DNA of 64,000 bases from Rhabdonatronobacter sediminivivens (GTDB lineage: Bacteria; Pseudomonadota; Alphaproteobacteria; Rhodobacterales; Rhodobacteraceae), in NCBI RefSeq assembly GCF_013415485.1, contig NZ_JACBXS010000003.1, positions 103,367 to 167,366 on the forward strand, read 5' to 3'. Of this stretch, positions 1-9,537 are shown one piece after another. Positions within the stretch are counted from its first letter, which is position 1, and every line of letters starts with the position of its first letter. The translations under genes were made by a program, and so were the position numbers. The notes under the pieces were generated by a model. It ran no database searches, had not been told where the DNA came from, and saw only the letters and a list, made by a program, of their open reading frames with translations.

Positions 1-34
1 CGCGCAGGTCTTCTGGCACTGCGTGCGGGTTTCA

Positions 35-103
35 GGGGGCATTCTGCCCCCTCTGCGCGCGGGCGCGCATTCACCCCCGGAGAGTATTTCCGGCAAGATG
101 AAG
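35..103 (+). repeat. Composite hairpin/CCCCCGG element, copy 1
   Basis: A GGGGGC-attct-GCCCCC hairpin (35-51) is followed by a 7-bp inverted repeat with a 2-nt loop (54-69) and the motif CCCCCGGAGAGTATTT leading into GCAAGATGAAG (74-103). The same order recurs at 23740-23807, 33051-33112 and 44841-44888. It lies just past the 3' end of the minus-strand DUF3035 gene. No gene is supported in positions 1-135. Confidence 0.75.
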
Positions 104-135
104 CTGAGAGGAGGCCCGGGATGGTGCGGAGAGGT

Positions 136-672
136 TCAGCGTTCCCTTGGCGGGGGGGCGGCAGAGGTCTGCACCCCGCGGGCGCGCCAGCGTTCAAGCT
201 CGGCGTAGCGGTCCAGTGCCATGACCCGGTAGTTGCGGTGATAGACATTCACGGCGAACAGGCGTTCCAGAGGGCGGCCGCGATTGGCGCGACGGAATTC
301 AAGGTCTTCGGCCGCCAGCTGGTCGCGGATGGCGGGGTCGGTGCCGAAGCGAGTGGCGCGAGAGACCAGCGCGCCATCGGCGGCGGGAACCGCGCCTTCG
401 AGCGCGGCCTGGCGGCTGCCGCCAAGGGCCGCGGCGATATCGGCGCGGGGCTGCGGGTCGGCGCGGTTGGTTCCGCCCGGCGTGGGGTCCGGCAGGCTGT
501 CCATCCGGTCCGGCATTTCCAGAGGGCGGGTGGGCAGGATGGCGAACTCATCCGGGCTGCGCGATTCGGCGGCGGCATGCATGAGCGCGGGGTTTTCCGT
601 CCCGCCGCATCCGGCCAGCGTGAGCAGCGCCAGCGCCATTACCCCCAGAACACCCTTGCCGCGCAGCATCAT
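136..672 (-). CDS. DUF3035 family lipoprotein
   Basis: A predicted 178-residue envelope lipoprotein of unknown function. The N-terminus is a short hydrophobic signal ending in the lipobox LTLAGC (Cys21), so it should be acylated by the lipoprotein pathway; the preceding gene is lspA, the peptidase that cleaves such precursors. The remainder is soluble, Pro/Arg-rich and predicted periplasmic. The start is taken at the MM pair (positions 667-672) because the longer upstream frame runs through lspA and has no signal peptide. It is the last gene of the purH-lspA-DUF3035 unit, a set I remember as conserved in Rhodobacterales. Family assignment is from memory of DUF3035; the function is unknown. 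Confidence 0.8.
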   Translation of the reverse strand: MMLRGKGVLGVMALALLTLAGCGGTENPALMHAAAESRSPDEFAILPTRPLEMPDRMDSLPDPTPGGTNRADPQPRADIAAALGGSRQAALEGAVPAADGALVSRATRFGTDPAIRDQLAAEDLEFRRANRGRPLERLFAVNVYHRNYRVMALDRYAELERWRARGVQTSAAPPPRER

Positions 673-728
673 AAAGCCCCTTGTGTTCGCGTATCTCGGG
701 CCCTGTTTACCCCATATGCCGCCAGCCG

Positions 729-1199
729 TCACGGGGTGTTCTTGCGCCCGGCAAAGAGGATCAGCAGGCCCGCGCCGGCGAAGATGGCCACATCGGCAAT
801 GTTGAAGGCATAGGGGTTGTTGATGCCGCAGCAGCTCATGTTGATGAAATCGGCCACGGCGCCGTAGCGCAGCCGGTCGATCACATTGCCCAGCGCGCCG
901 CCGACCAGCAGACCGGCGGCCAGTTGCATCATGCGGTTGGCCCGCTCGCGCCAGGTCCAGACCAGCACCCATGTGCAGATGGCGAGGGCCAGGGCGATCA
1001 GGATCCAGCGGGTGGCATCCGTGCCGCCGCCAAACAGGCCGAAATTGATGCCGGTATTCCAGGCCATGGTGAAATTCAGATAGGGGGGCCAGATTTCGAC
1101 ATAGAGGCGCTGGGCGAGGGCCATGCGGTCGATCACGGCCCATTTGCTGGCCTGATCGGCCAGCAGGGTCAGGGCAAGTGTGGCAGCGAGTATGCGCAT
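729..1199 (-). CDS. lspA: Lipoprotein signal peptidase (signal peptidase II)
   Basis: Integral-membrane aspartic peptidase that removes signal peptides from prolipoproteins after lipid transfer to the conserved Cys. At 156 residues the length is normal. Four hydrophobic segments are visible. The family signatures are present: NTG near the middle (AWNTGINFG), the first catalytic Asp in GNVIDR and the second in FNIADVAIF. The start is only 6 bp downstream of the purH stop, so the two are almost certainly co-transcribed, and the next gene encodes a lipoprotein substrate candidate. Confidence 0.95.
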   Translation of the reverse strand: MRILAATLALTLLADQASKWAVIDRMALAQRLYVEIWPPYLNFTMAWNTGINFGLFGGGTDATRWILIALALAICTWVLVWTWRERANRMMQLAAGLLVGGALGNVIDRLRYGAVADFINMSCCGINNPYAFNIADVAIFAGAGLLILFAGRKNTP

Positions 1200-1205
1200 G
1201 GCCGT

Positions 1206-2795
1206 TCAGTGCCGGAAATGGCGCTGGCCGGTGAAGACCATGGCCAGGCCAGCTTCGTTCGCGGCGGCGATCACGGCGTCATCGCGCATGGAGCCGCCGG
1301 GCTGGATGATGGCGGTGGCCCCGGCCTCGGCCGCGGCCAGAAGCCCGTCGGCAAAGGGGAAGAAGGCGTCCGAGGCGACCACTGACCCTTGGGTCAGGGG
1401 CGCGGGAAGGTCCAGCGCCTGTGCCATGTCGGCGGATTTGCGCGCGGCAATGCGGGTGCTGTCGATCCGGCTCATCTGGCCTGCGCCGATGCCGACGGTG
1501 GCCTGGTCCTTCGCGTAGACGATGGCGTTGGATTTCACATGTTTGGCCACGCGCCAGGCAAAGAGCATGTCATCAAGCTCGGCCCGGGTGGGGGCGCGGT
1601 CGGTGACCACGCGCAGGGCGTCGGCATCGATCATGGCGCTGTCCCGGTCCTGCACCAGAAACCCGCCCGAGAGCTGGCGCAGCGAGAGGGCGGGTGCGCC
1701 GGCCAGCGGCAGGCCATTGGTGGTCAGCAGCCGCAGGTTGGGTTTGGTGGCGAAATGCGCCATGGCGTCCTCGTCAGCGCCGGGGGCGATGACGACTTCG
1801 GTGAAGATCTCGGTGATGGCGCGGGCGGTGGCCAGATCCAGTTTCATGTTCAGCGCGATGATCCCGCCGAAGGCCGAGGTCCGGTCACAATCATATGCGC
1901 GGGCGTAGGCTTCGGCCAGGGTGTCGGCGCGGGCCACGCCGCAGGGGTTGGCGTGTTTGATGATGGCGCAGGCGGGGCCATCGGCAGGCAGGAATTCGGC
2001 CACCAGTTCGAAGGCGGCATCGGTGTCGTTGAGGTTGTTCCAGGACAGTTCCTTGCCCTGATGCTGGGTGGCATTGGCCACGCCGGGGCGGTCGCTGCCA
2101 TCGCGGTAGAAAGCGGCCGTCTGGTGCGGGTTCTCGCCGTAGCGCAGGGTCTGGGCCAGGGTTCCGGCCACCACCCGGTGGCGCGGGGCGGGCTCGCCCA
2201 TGGCACCGGCCATCCACCCCGAGACCGCCGCGTCATAGGCTGCCGTGCGCCCATAGGCGATCTGCGCCATGCGCTGGCGGAAGGCATAGCCGGTATGGCC
2301 GTCATGGCTGTCCAGTTCGGCCAGCAGGGGGCCGTAATCCTGCGGATCGGTCAGCACGGTGACAAAGCGGTGGTTCTTGGCGGCGGCGCGGATCATGGCC
2401 GGGCCGCCGATGTCGATGTTTTCCACCGCTTCGTCATACCCGGCGCCGCGGGCCACCGTGGCCTCGAACGGGTAGAGGTTGACCACCAGCAGGTCGATGT
2501 CGCCGATCCCGTGGGTGTCCATGGCGGCCCTGTGCGCGGGATTGTCGCGCAGGGCCAGCAGCCCGCCATGGACCATGGGGTGCAGGGTCTTGACCCGGCC
2601 GTCCATCATTTCCGGAAAGCCGGTGATCTCGGCGACATCCTGCACGCGCAGCCCGGCGTTGCGCAGGGCCGATGCGGTGCCACCGGTGGAGATCAGCGCC
2701 ACCCCGCGCGCGGCCAGCGCCTGGCCCAGGTCGATCAGGCCGGTCTTGTCCGAAACCGAGATCAAGGCGCGGCGCAGGGGAAGGGTATCGGTCAT
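1206..2795 (-). CDS. purH: Bifunctional AICAR transformylase/IMP cyclohydrolase
   Basis: Cytosolic enzyme for the last two steps of purine synthesis: formylation of AICAR with 10-formyl-THF, then cyclisation to IMP. The 529 residues match the family length. The N-terminal MGS-like cyclohydrolase domain is seen in [10 protein letters not shown] and [11 protein letters not shown]; the transformylase domain carries the KHANPCG segment and SNAIVYAKD; the C-terminus ends in TGQRHFRH, typical of PurH. It sits 37 bp after the heparinase-like gene and 6 bp before lspA on the same strand, apparently one transcription unit. Confidence 0.96.
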   Translation of the reverse strand: MTDTLPLRRALISVSDKTGLIDLGQALAARGVALISTGGTASALRNAGLRVQDVAEITGFPEMMDGRVKTLHPMVHGGLLALRDNPAHRAAMDTHGIGDIDLLVVNLYPFEATVARGAGYDEAVENIDIGGPAMIRAAAKNHRFVTVLTDPQDYGPLLAELDSHDGHTGYAFRQRMAQIAYGRTAAYDAAVSGWMAGAMGEPAPRHRVVAGTLAQTLRYGENPHQTAAFYRDGSDRPGVANATQHQGKELSWNNLNDTDAAFELVAEFLPADGPACAIIKHANPCGVARADTLAEAYARAYDCDRTSAFGGIIALNMKLDLATARAITEIFTEVVIAPGADEDAMAHFATKPNLRLLTTNGLPLAGAPALSLRQLSGGFLVQDRDSAMIDADALRVVTDRAPTRAELDDMLFAWRVAKHVKSNAIVYAKDQATVGIGAGQMSRIDSTRIAARKSADMAQALDLPAPLTQGSVVASDAFFPFADGLLAAAEAGATAIIQPGGSMRDDAVIAAANEAGLAMVFTGQRHFRH

Positions 2796-2832
2796 GGCGG
2801 GTCTTTCGGGTTATGGGCGGCCCTATGGGTCG

Positions 2833-4623
2833 TCAGAGTGGTGGCAGCGCCAGCGCGTCATCGCGGCCGATGTCGCGCAGGGCGAGGGGGGTGTCGGCGG
2901 TCTTGGCCAGGGTCCAGGCAATCTGGCTGGTATAGTCCCGGACCGCGGCTGACAAGGTGATCTGCATTGTGGCACGGGGCCGCAGTGCTGCGGCCTCCAG
3001 ATAGACCGATGGCTCCAGCGACAGCCGTGCCGGGCCCTCGAAGCGCAGCGCCCAGACCTCGCCGCTTTGCAGGGTTATGGTGGCGCCGGTGCCTGCGGGG
3101 TCCGGTTCGGCCCGGGCCTGCGGGTGCAGGTGAAAGCGGATCGCATAGCCGATACCGTGGTCGCCCGCCCGGGCCAGCACCCGTTCAAGCCGGTGCTTGT
3201 CGTCCGGGGCCAGGGCCACCAGCGTGTCTTCGCCCACCAGCGCCCGGCCATCGCGGCTGAGGTCCAGCCGCCGCAGATGGGTGAGCCCGTGGCTGGCCAC
3301 ATAGCCGTCATGGCTGAGCAGAAAGGCGGTGTGCGAGGGTTCGCGCTCCAGCTCGGCGCCGATGGTGCGCGGTCCGTCACCCAGGGGGGCGCTGCCGCGG
3401 CGCGTGACCCCCATCCGGGCCGAGGACAGGCCATCCAGCGCCAGGGTGGAATGCGAGGCCGTGGCCCGGCTGGCCCGTTCCCAATCGGCGCCGAAGGGTG
3501 CCCCCGCGCCACAGTTGACGATCACCGCGCGCCGGTTCGACACCAGTTCGAATGCGAGGGTGGAGGCATGGGCGCGCTCGGACCCCGGGCCCAGCGGCGG
3601 CGGGGCGGCATCGACGATGAGCGTGCTGCGCCCGCCTGTCAGCCGCCCATATCCCATGGCGCGCCCGTCCCGGGACGGGGCACGAATGGCCGACTCGGCC
3701 AGCGTCCGGTCCAGCAGCCCTTCGGTTGCGCTGTCGGCCCCGTGAAAGCGCGGCAGCGCGCCATCGGCATGGCGCAGGGTGCGCAGGGTGATGGCGATGT
3801 GTTCGATCGCTTCGGTGATGGCCAGTTCGACCATGCGTCCGGCATCCTCCAGCGCCCGTGCGGCTGTGGTCAGCAGCACCAGGATATCCAGCAGTTCCTG
3901 TGGGTTGCGGCTGGGAATGGCGCCATTGGCATCGATCCGGGCGCGGCATTCGCGGACCAGGGCGGCCTTGGCGGCGGGGACATGGCCCGCCATCCCCTGC
4001 AGCGAGAGCGCGGCCAGCAGCAGCCCGGTCAGGGCCTCCAGTCGTGGTTGGCCAGGCGCTGCGGCATCCCAGCGGCGCGCGACAAAGGCCGTGTGATGGG
4101 CAAGTGCGCGCAGGAAGGCATCATCGCGCGCCGGGGCCTTGCCATCGGACATCAGCAACAGCGCATGGCCGGTCCAGCGCCGCAGCCGCTGGCCTGCAAG
4201 TGCAGGCGACCAGCCCGGCCCGCTGCCCCGGCCAAAGCGGGCGATCCATTGCGCCGTCCAGTCCTGCGCGGTTCGCCGCGCGGCCCGGTTGCCCAGGGCG
4301 GCCAGATGGTCCAGCCATTCGAACCCGTGCATCCCGTTTCTCAGCGCCCGGTCCGGCATGGGACGGTCCCAGGGTGAGGTGCCCTGTGGCAGCTGGACGA
4401 TCCGTCCGCCGACAAGGAAATGCCCGTCCAGCACCTGCTGGCCGCGCGCCGATGCGCCGAGGCCGCTTGGTTCGGGCGGGGCGGTGAAGTCAGCAGGCTG
4501 CACACCGCGGGCCGTGATCCGCGCGGCCAGGGCGTTCATGAAACGGGTGCGCCGCGAGGGCGCGGCGTCATGGTGGATCACGCGGGGTCTGGTCCTTTGC
4601 AGTGGGCGCTCATCCGCTTTCAC
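2833..4623 (-). CDS. Heparinase II/III family protein
   Basis: A 596-residue protein with an alpha-helical N-terminal half and a C-terminal beta-rich heparinase II/III-like region (roughly residues 320-560, with HDGYVASHGLTHLRRL and the DGRALVGED segment). The family cleaves acidic polysaccharides by beta-elimination, but in Rhodobacterales this gene sits in the invariant neighbourhood rsmB-heparinase-purH and has no known substrate. No signal peptide is visible. The start at 4623 is the first in-frame ATG after rsmB; a later Met at residue 29 (before NALAARITARG) is an alternative and may fit homologues better. Confidence 0.8.
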   Translation of the reverse strand: MKADERPLQRTRPRVIHHDAAPSRRTRFMNALAARITARGVQPADFTAPPEPSGLGASARGQQVLDGHFLVGGRIVQLPQGTSPWDRPMPDRALRNGMHGFEWLDHLAALGNRAARRTAQDWTAQWIARFGRGSGPGWSPALAGQRLRRWTGHALLLMSDGKAPARDDAFLRALAHHTAFVARRWDAAAPGQPRLEALTGLLLAALSLQGMAGHVPAAKAALVRECRARIDANGAIPSRNPQELLDILVLLTTAARALEDAGRMVELAITEAIEHIAITLRTLRHADGALPRFHGADSATEGLLDRTLAESAIRAPSRDGRAMGYGRLTGGRSTLIVDAAPPPLGPGSERAHASTLAFELVSNRRAVIVNCGAGAPFGADWERASRATASHSTLALDGLSSARMGVTRRGSAPLGDGPRTIGAELEREPSHTAFLLSHDGYVASHGLTHLRRLDLSRDGRALVGEDTLVALAPDDKHRLERVLARAGDHGIGYAIRFHLHPQARAEPDPAGTGATITLQSGEVWALRFEGPARLSLEPSVYLEAAALRPRATMQITLSAAVRDYTSQIAWTLAKTADTPLALRDIGRDDALALPPL

Positions 4624-4683
4624 GCCGCAGTCTATGGGGGCGGGGCGGCAAAGTCACCGGTGCAGGGACTGCGGCGGGGTCGA

Positions 4684-6042
4684 TCATGCGCCGGTCGTTG
4701 CATCGGGGCAATGGTCCAGAACGGCCATGAAGAACCCGTCCAGCCCCCCGCGACCGGCCCAATGGTCGGGGCGTGTGCGCAGCCCGCCCTGATGCATCCA
4801 CGCCGGATCCACGCCGGGCAGGGACGGGGTGCGCAGGCGGATCTGCGGGTGGCGATGCAGGGCGGCGGCGATCTGGTCCTCACCTTCCTGCGGCAGCAGT
4901 GAGCAGGTGCAATAGACCACCCGCCCGTCGGACCGCAGTAGCCCCTGCGCCGGGTCCAGGGCGCGGTCCAGTAGGCGCGCCTGCAGGCTGCGCAGCGCCT
5001 CCAGATCGGCGGGTTTGCGTGCCATCGGCATATCCGGGTGGCGCCGGATGGTGCCGCTGGCCGAACAGGGCGCATCCAGCAGGATGGCGTCAAAGGGTGC
5101 TTCAGGCCGCCAGTCAAGCGCATCGGCGGTGGCGACCTGCGCGCGCAAGCCGGTGCGCGCCAGGTTGCGGTGCAGCCGTTCCAGACGCGGGGCCGAGATA
5201 TCCAGCGCCGTGACATCCGCGCCCATGGCGGCCAGTTGCAGCGTCTTGCCCCCCGGTGCCGCGCAGAGGTCCAGAACCCGCGCGCCGGGCGCCGGCGCCA
5301 GCAGTTGCGCGGGCAGGGCGGCGGCGGCATCCTGCACCCACCAGGCGCCTTGGGCATAGCCGGGCAGGGCGGTGACCTGCGCGCCGGCGGGCAGGCGCAG
5401 GCTGCCGGTGGGTAGAAGCTCGGCCCCCAGTTGCGCGGCCCAGTGCGCGGCCTGATCGGGCCTGCGCAGGGTAAGGTCCAGCGGGGCGCCCTGCAGATGG
5501 GCGACCTCCATCGCGCTGACGCGCGCCTTGCCCCAGGCGCGTGTCAGCGGTTTGCGCAGCCATGCGGGCAGGCGCTGGGGGGGCAGGGTGTCCCAGGTGC
5601 TGCGGGGGGTGGCGGTGGCCTTGCGCAGGACGGCATTGACCAGCCCGGCCAGCCCCGCGCCCTTGCGGCTGGTGCGGGTCAGGGCCACGGCGGCATTGAC
5701 CACCCCATGGGCGGGCGCGTCAAAGACCATGCATTCGCAGATGGCCAGCCGCAGGATGGTGCGCGCAGGCTCGGGCGGGGGGGTGCGCAGATGCGGTGAT
5801 AGGGTGGTATCGGCGCGGTCCAGGTTGCGCAGGGTCGACAGCGCCAGCCGCAGGGCGCGGGCCTGATCGGGCGGGGGCAGGCGGGAAAAGGGGGTGTCCG
5901 CGGTGCTGCGGGCCTCGGCCAGGGTTTGCCCCCGGCCCAGCGTGGCGCGCAGCAGCGCCAGTGCGCCCGCCCGCGCATCCGCGGGCGGTGCAGGCCGGGG
6001 CGCGGGCCCGGGGCGTGGGCGACGAGGGGGCGGCGGCGGCAT
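4684..6042 (-). CDS. rsmB: 16S rRNA (cytosine-C5) methyltransferase, RsmB/NOP family
   Basis: SAM-dependent methyltransferase that makes 5-methylcytosine in 16S rRNA. The N-terminal NusB-like domain (about residues 25-150) follows a Pro/Arg-rich leader. The Rossmann domain shows the SAM motif RVLDLCAAPGGKT, the DAPCSASG motif with one conserved Cys and CTCS with the catalytic Cys. At 452 residues it is near the family length. It is the first gene of the minus-strand block ending with DUF3035, and it diverges from the SdhAF4-like gene with 82 bp between the start codons. Confidence 0.92.
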   Translation of the reverse strand: MPPPPPRRPRPGPAPRPAPPADARAGALALLRATLGRGQTLAEARSTADTPFSRLPPPDQARALRLALSTLRNLDRADTTLSPHLRTPPPEPARTILRLAICECMVFDAPAHGVVNAAVALTRTSRKGAGLAGLVNAVLRKATATPRSTWDTLPPQRLPAWLRKPLTRAWGKARVSAMEVAHLQGAPLDLTLRRPDQAAHWAAQLGAELLPTGSLRLPAGAQVTALPGYAQGAWWVQDAAAALPAQLLAPAPGARVLDLCAAPGGKTLQLAAMGADVTALDISAPRLERLHRNLARTGLRAQVATADALDWRPEAPFDAILLDAPCSASGTIRRHPDMPMARKPADLEALRSLQARLLDRALDPAQGLLRSDGRVVYCTCSLLPQEGEDQIAAALHRHPQIRLRTPSLPGVDPAWMHQGGLRTRPDHWAGRGGLDGFFMAVLDHCPDATTGA

Positions 6043-6124
6043 GGCGGGTCCGGTTGTCTGTGCGCCCGCCCAGCCCTATAACAGCGGCAGGGTCCAGACA
6101 AGCAACCGCCCGCAGGAGACGCCC

Positions 6125-6319
6125 ATGTCCGACGATCCCCGCCCCGATCTGCCCCCCGCCGCCCGGCGCGCCCTGGCCGAGGCCGCCGAGCGCCGCCGCC
6201 TGGCCGAGGAAGCCGCCGCCGAGGCCCCGCCCGCCCCGCGCGAACTGGGCGGCCGCAAGGGCCCCGAACCCGTCCGCTATGGCGATTGGGAACGCAAGGG
6301 CATTGCCGTCGATTTCTGA
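6125..6319 (+). CDS. DUF1674 / SdhAF4-like assembly factor
   Basis: A 64-residue protein whose C-terminus GPEPVRYGDWERKGIAVDF is the hallmark of the DUF1674/SdhAF4 family, which in mitochondria and alphaproteobacteria assists maturation of the flavinylated succinate dehydrogenase subunit. The N-terminal part is an Ala/Glu-rich helix of low complexity. An AGGAG-type ribosome binding site lies just upstream of the ATG at 6125; the longer upstream reading frame is not supported because it runs back through the divergent rsmB start. An SDR gene follows 24 bp downstream. Confidence 0.9.
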   Translation: MSDDPRPDLPPAARRALAEAAERRRLAEEAAAEAPPAPRELGGRKGPEPVRYGDWERKGIAVDF

Positions 6320-6343
6320 GCCAGGGCAACGCAGGAGGGTGCG

Positions 6344-6997
6344 ATGGACCATGTCCTGATCACGGGCGCGGCCCGCGGGATCGGCCGGGCGCTGGCCCTG
6401 AGCTACGCGCGGGAGGGTGCGCAGGTGGTGGCCTGCACGCGCGGCGCCGCCCCGCCGGACGCGGGGATTGACTGGCAGCAAGCGGATGTGACCGACCCGC
6501 AGGCGCTGCAGGTCCTGGCCGGGCGGCTGGAGCGGCCCGTCGACCTTCTGATCTGCAATGCCGGTGTCTATCTGGACAAGCATATGGCCCCGGGTGATCT
6601 GACGCCGCAGATCTGGGCGCAGAGTTTCGCCATCAATGTGGCCGGGGTGTTCTGGACCGTGCAGGCCATGCGCCCGCATCTGCGTCCCGGCGCGCGGATC
6701 GCCATACTTGGGTCGATCATGGGCTCCAGCGCCCATGCCAATGGCGGGGCCTATGTGTATCGGGCCTCGAAGGCGGCAGTGCTGAACCTGGGCCGCAACC
6801 TGGCCACCGATCTGCGTGATGAAGGCATTGCCGTGGGGGTCTATCACCCCGGCTGGGTGCGCACCGACATGGGCGGTTCCGGTGCCGATATCGGCCTGGA
6901 CGCGGCCGTGGCAGGCCTGCGCACCCGCTTTGCCGCGCTGGATCTGGCCCGCAGCGGTGTCTTTGAGGCCCATGACGGAACGGCGCTGGCGTTCTGA
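6344..6997 (+). CDS. Short-chain dehydrogenase/reductase
   Basis: A 217-residue classical SDR, slightly short for the family. It has the nucleotide-binding motif TGAARGIG at residues 7-14, the NAG motif (CNAGVY) and the catalytic YRASK. The C-terminal substrate loop carries HPGWVRTDMGG, typical of C-factor/CsgA-like SDRs. A strong AGGAGGG ribosome binding site precedes the ATG. The substrate cannot be predicted. Position after the SdhAF4-like gene suggests co-transcription but no functional link is evident. Confidence 0.85.
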   Translation: MDHVLITGAARGIGRALALSYAREGAQVVACTRGAAPPDAGIDWQQADVTDPQALQVLAGRLERPVDLLICNAGVYLDKHMAPGDLTPQIWAQSFAINVAGVFWTVQAMRPHLRPGARIAILGSIMGSSAHANGGAYVYRASKAAVLNLGRNLATDLRDEGIAVGVYHPGWVRTDMGGSGADIGLDAAVAGLRTRFAALDLARSGVFEAHDGTALAF

Positions 6998-7057
6998 GGG
7001 CGCCAAGGGCGTGCGGCACCGCGTCAGGGTCATTGCGCGCGGCCATTGCGTGAAGGG

Positions 7058-7640
7058 TCACCCGTGGCCGGGCCGGATGGTCTGCACGGACTGACGCACG
7101 GAAACGGTGCCGTGCAGGACGTGCAGCCCTGGCCTGCCATCAAAGTGCGCGGCATGGTCGTCATGGAACTCCACCAGCATGCAAAGATAGGGATCGAGCG
7201 CGGTCAGGCCCCGGGCCAGAAAGAACGGCGCCCCTGCTATCGCATTTTCAAGGATTGAGAACTGGGCAAGCAAACGGCTGCGCGCGTTTGCGATCAGCGC
7301 GGCATGGGTCTTGCGGTCCTGAAGAAACAGATAGGGATGATTGAACTGGACGAAGGTCATGTAGGGGCTTGCGGCCATGTAGATGAGCCAGCGCAGGAAT
7401 TGCGGCCGATCCGAATCGCCCGGTGCCGGGGGCCAGCGCGCCCGGATGTCGCTCGCCCAGGGTCAGGATGATCGCCGCGCTTTCGCCGATGATCGTGCCC
7501 TCGGGCAGTCGGAGCGCCTGCACCTGCGGATTGCGCATGGCTGGGAGGGGGTTCAGGCGGGTTCTGACCGGGCGGTCCACGCAGGCGACGCCGTTGCAGA
7601 CGGGGCGCGGGGTGCTTCCAGGCGGGCGCGCCGATCGCGC
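7058..7640 (-). pseudogene. Glutathione S-transferase remnant, frameshifted and 5'-truncated
   Basis: Two overlapping minus-strand frames together read as a GST. The upstream frame gives the end of the thioredoxin-like domain (RLPEGTIIGESAAIILTLGE, ending ALAP near 7430); the helical C-terminal domain continues in the next frame as APGDSDRPQFLRWLIYMAAS and ends at 7058. The break falls at a run of five G on the plus strand (7428-7432), so one extra base explains it. The first 20 or so residues with the start codon are missing: an in-frame stop lies close to the end of the neighbouring nuclease gene at 7644. The truncation argues for a true pseudogene rather than sequencing error alone. Confidence 0.75.
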
Positions 7641-7643
7641 CGA

Positions 7644-8579
7644 TCACAGGCCGGGGAGGTCAATCAGGACTGCCGCATGGTCGCTGGCATGAGGGCGGTG
7701 CTTGCCCACGTCCTGCAGGCGCGTCCCGGCATGGCGCGCGGCGTTCTGGGACAGGCCCTCGCGCAGGATCGTCGGGCGGGCATGGGGAAAGCGCCGGGCC
7801 AGCGCGGGCGAGGCCAGCAGCGCATCGGGGCGGCCATAGCGCCCGTTGCCGGGTTCATGGAAGGTCCAGCGCGCGGCATCGGGCATCCGCGCCATCAGAT
7901 CCACCGCGAACCCGTCGGCGACCAGCGGTGCCAGCGCCGATCCGGGCGCGCCGGGTCCACTGGGTTCGTTCAGATCCCCGGCAATGAGCCAGAGCGCCTG
8001 CGGATCCTTGCCAAGCCGGGTGTCGATCAGCCAGCGCAGCGCCCGGGCCTCCAGCGCGCGTACGGGCCAGGCGGCGGCGGGGTCCGGCCAGGGGGCCTTG
8101 AAATGGCACAGGAACAGGGTCAGCGCGTCAAGGCGCACCGACAGGCAATCGCGCCGGAACACGGGCGTTTCCGGGGCGGTGCCGGGCGGGTTGCTGTCCC
8201 CGAAATCAGCCGCCATCAATTGCGCATGGCTTTGCACAGACGCCCAGGATCGGCGTGACAGCAGCGCCAGGTTGCGCCCGCCGCCGTCATTCCCGCGCCG
8301 GCACAGGCGGTGGGGATAGTGCGGTGCACCGGCAGCGCGCAACAGATGGTCATGGAAATAATCCAGCGTTTCCTGGTCAAAGACCTCCTGCAGGGCGATC
8401 ACATCGGCCTGAGCATGGGCCAGCACCTGCGCGGTCAGGCGCCGGTCGGCCAGGTCCAGCGCGCCGGCCGCGGGGGTGTCATCGCCCGGCGTGTCCAGAT
8501 CGCGCGCGCCGTCGAAACGGGGCCGCCCGGCGGCGCGGCGCAGGCGCAGGTTCTGGACATTGAAGGTGACGATCCGCAT
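7644..8579 (-). CDS. Endonuclease/exonuclease/phosphatase-fold protein
   Basis: A 311-residue cytosolic protein of the DNase I/exonuclease III-like metal-dependent phosphoesterase superfamily. It starts with the beta strand MRIVTFNVQNLR, then shows IALQEVF (metal-binding Glu), GDLNEPSG (catalytic Asp and Asn) and a C-terminal SDHAAV (active-site Asp-His). The start at 8579 is chosen because the fold begins there; the 31 residues encoded upstream fall in the repeat-bearing intergenic region and look non-coding. The substrate (DNA, RNA, lipid or inositol phosphate) cannot be told from sequence. It diverges from pyrF. Confidence 0.82.
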   Translation of the reverse strand: MRIVTFNVQNLRLRRAAGRPRFDGARDLDTPGDDTPAAGALDLADRRLTAQVLAHAQADVIALQEVFDQETLDYFHDHLLRAAGAPHYPHRLCRRGNDGGGRNLALLSRRSWASVQSHAQLMAADFGDSNPPGTAPETPVFRRDCLSVRLDALTLFLCHFKAPWPDPAAAWPVRALEARALRWLIDTRLGKDPQALWLIAGDLNEPSGPGAPGSALAPLVADGFAVDLMARMPDAARWTFHEPGNGRYGRPDALLASPALARRFPHARPTILREGLSQNAARHAGTRLQDVGKHRPHASDHAAVLIDLPGL

Positions 8580-8646
8580 GGGGCAGGAGTATACCCGATC
8601 CGCAGATGCGCGACACCCGTGGATGCGCGTCTGGCCCGCGCCGGGA

Positions 8647-8715
8647 AGCGCCCACGAGCCGCACCCACCCACCCGCCCTGTGCGCCTCGTGGGCGCTGCG
8701 CCCCGAAAGGGGCGC
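8647..8715. repeat. Dispersed stem-loop element, copy A
   Basis: 12-bp arms AGCGCCCACGAG (8647-8658) and CTCGTGGGCGCT (8686-8697) enclose a 27-nt C-rich loop. A second hairpin GCGCCCC-gaaa-GGGGCGC (8698-8715) abuts it. Copies at 20767-20843 and 43309-43383 keep the loop while the stem bases covary. It sits between the divergent nuclease gene and pyrF. Confidence 0.85.
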
Positions 8716-8805
8716 GGGCGCGCGCGCTGCGGGTGTCGGGGGCTTTACGGATTGGCGGGGCTGGCGTATCACCGGTGGGCCTTCAGCGCGCGAAAGGATG
8801 CAGCC

Positions 8806-9537
8806 ATGTCGCTTCAGACTGTCACCAGGGCCGATGACCGGCTGATCGTTGCGCTGGACCTGCCCAATGCGATTGACGCGCTGGCGCTGGTGCAGCGGCT
8901 GGGCGACTCGGTCTCCTTTTGCAAGATCGGGCTGGGGATGCTGACCGGCGGCGGGCTGGCACTGGCGCGCGAGTTGAAGGATGAGCAGGGCAAGCGCATC
9001 TTTCTGGACATGAAGCTCTTTGACATCGGCGCCACGGTTGAGGCCGCGGTGCGCGGCCTGGCGCGGTTTGATCTGGATTTCCTGACCGTGCATGGCGACC
9101 CGCATGTGGTGCGCGCGGCGATGGAAGGGGCCGCCGGGTCCGAGATGAAGATCCTGGCGGTGACGGTGCTGACCTCGCTGGACCGGGGCGATCTGGATGC
9201 GGGGATGATGGTGCCGGGGGACATGGCGGATATCGTGGTCGAACGCGCGGCGCGCGCCTTTGAGGCCGGGGCCGACGGGGTGATTGCCAGCCCGCACGAG
9301 GCCGCCCGCCTGCGTGCCCTGCCCGAGGCACGGGGCCGATTGATCGTCACCCCCGGTGTGCGCCCGGAGGGCAGCGCGCGGGGGGACCAGAAGCGGGTCG
9401 CCACCCCTGCGGGGGCCATCGCTGCGGGGGCGGATCATATCGTGGTGGGCAGACCCATCTGGCAGGCGGGCGATCCGCGCGCCGCCGCGCAGGCGGTGCT
9501 GGCCGACCTGCCCGCGCGCGGCCCGGGCGGCCTATAG
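8806..9537 (+). CDS. pyrF: Orotidine-5'-phosphate decarboxylase
   Basis: Cytosolic enzyme of pyrimidine synthesis, OMP to UMP. The 243-residue barrel opens with DDRLIVALDLPN and carries the catalytic signature FLDMKLFDIGATV with its Asp-Lys-Asp network; the phosphate-binding end appears as VVGRPIW. An AAAGGA ribosome binding site lies 7 nt upstream of the ATG at 8806, so the longer reading frame back to 8476 is rejected. The stop TAG overlaps the stop of convergent dctM (shared CTATAG at 9532-9537). Confidence 0.95.
   Translation: MSLQTVTRADDRLIVALDLPNAIDALALVQRLGDSVSFCKIGLGMLTGGGLALARELKDEQGKRIFLDMKLFDIGATVEAAVRGLARFDLDFLTVHGDPHVVRAAMEGAAGSEMKILAVTVLTSLDRGDLDAGMMVPGDMADIVVERAARAFEAGADGVIASPHEAARLRALPEARGRLIVTPGVRPEGSARGDQKRVATPAGAIAAGADHIVVGRPIWQAGDPRAAAQAVLADLPARGPGGL

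Noticed and set aside
1389..2960. 523-residue plus-strand frame opposite purH
   Set aside because: Antisense to purH, no motif.
8586..8600. GGAGTATAC near the nuclease start as a fifth composite-element copy
   Set aside because: It lacks the CCCCCGG prefix, hairpin and GCAAGATGAA tail.
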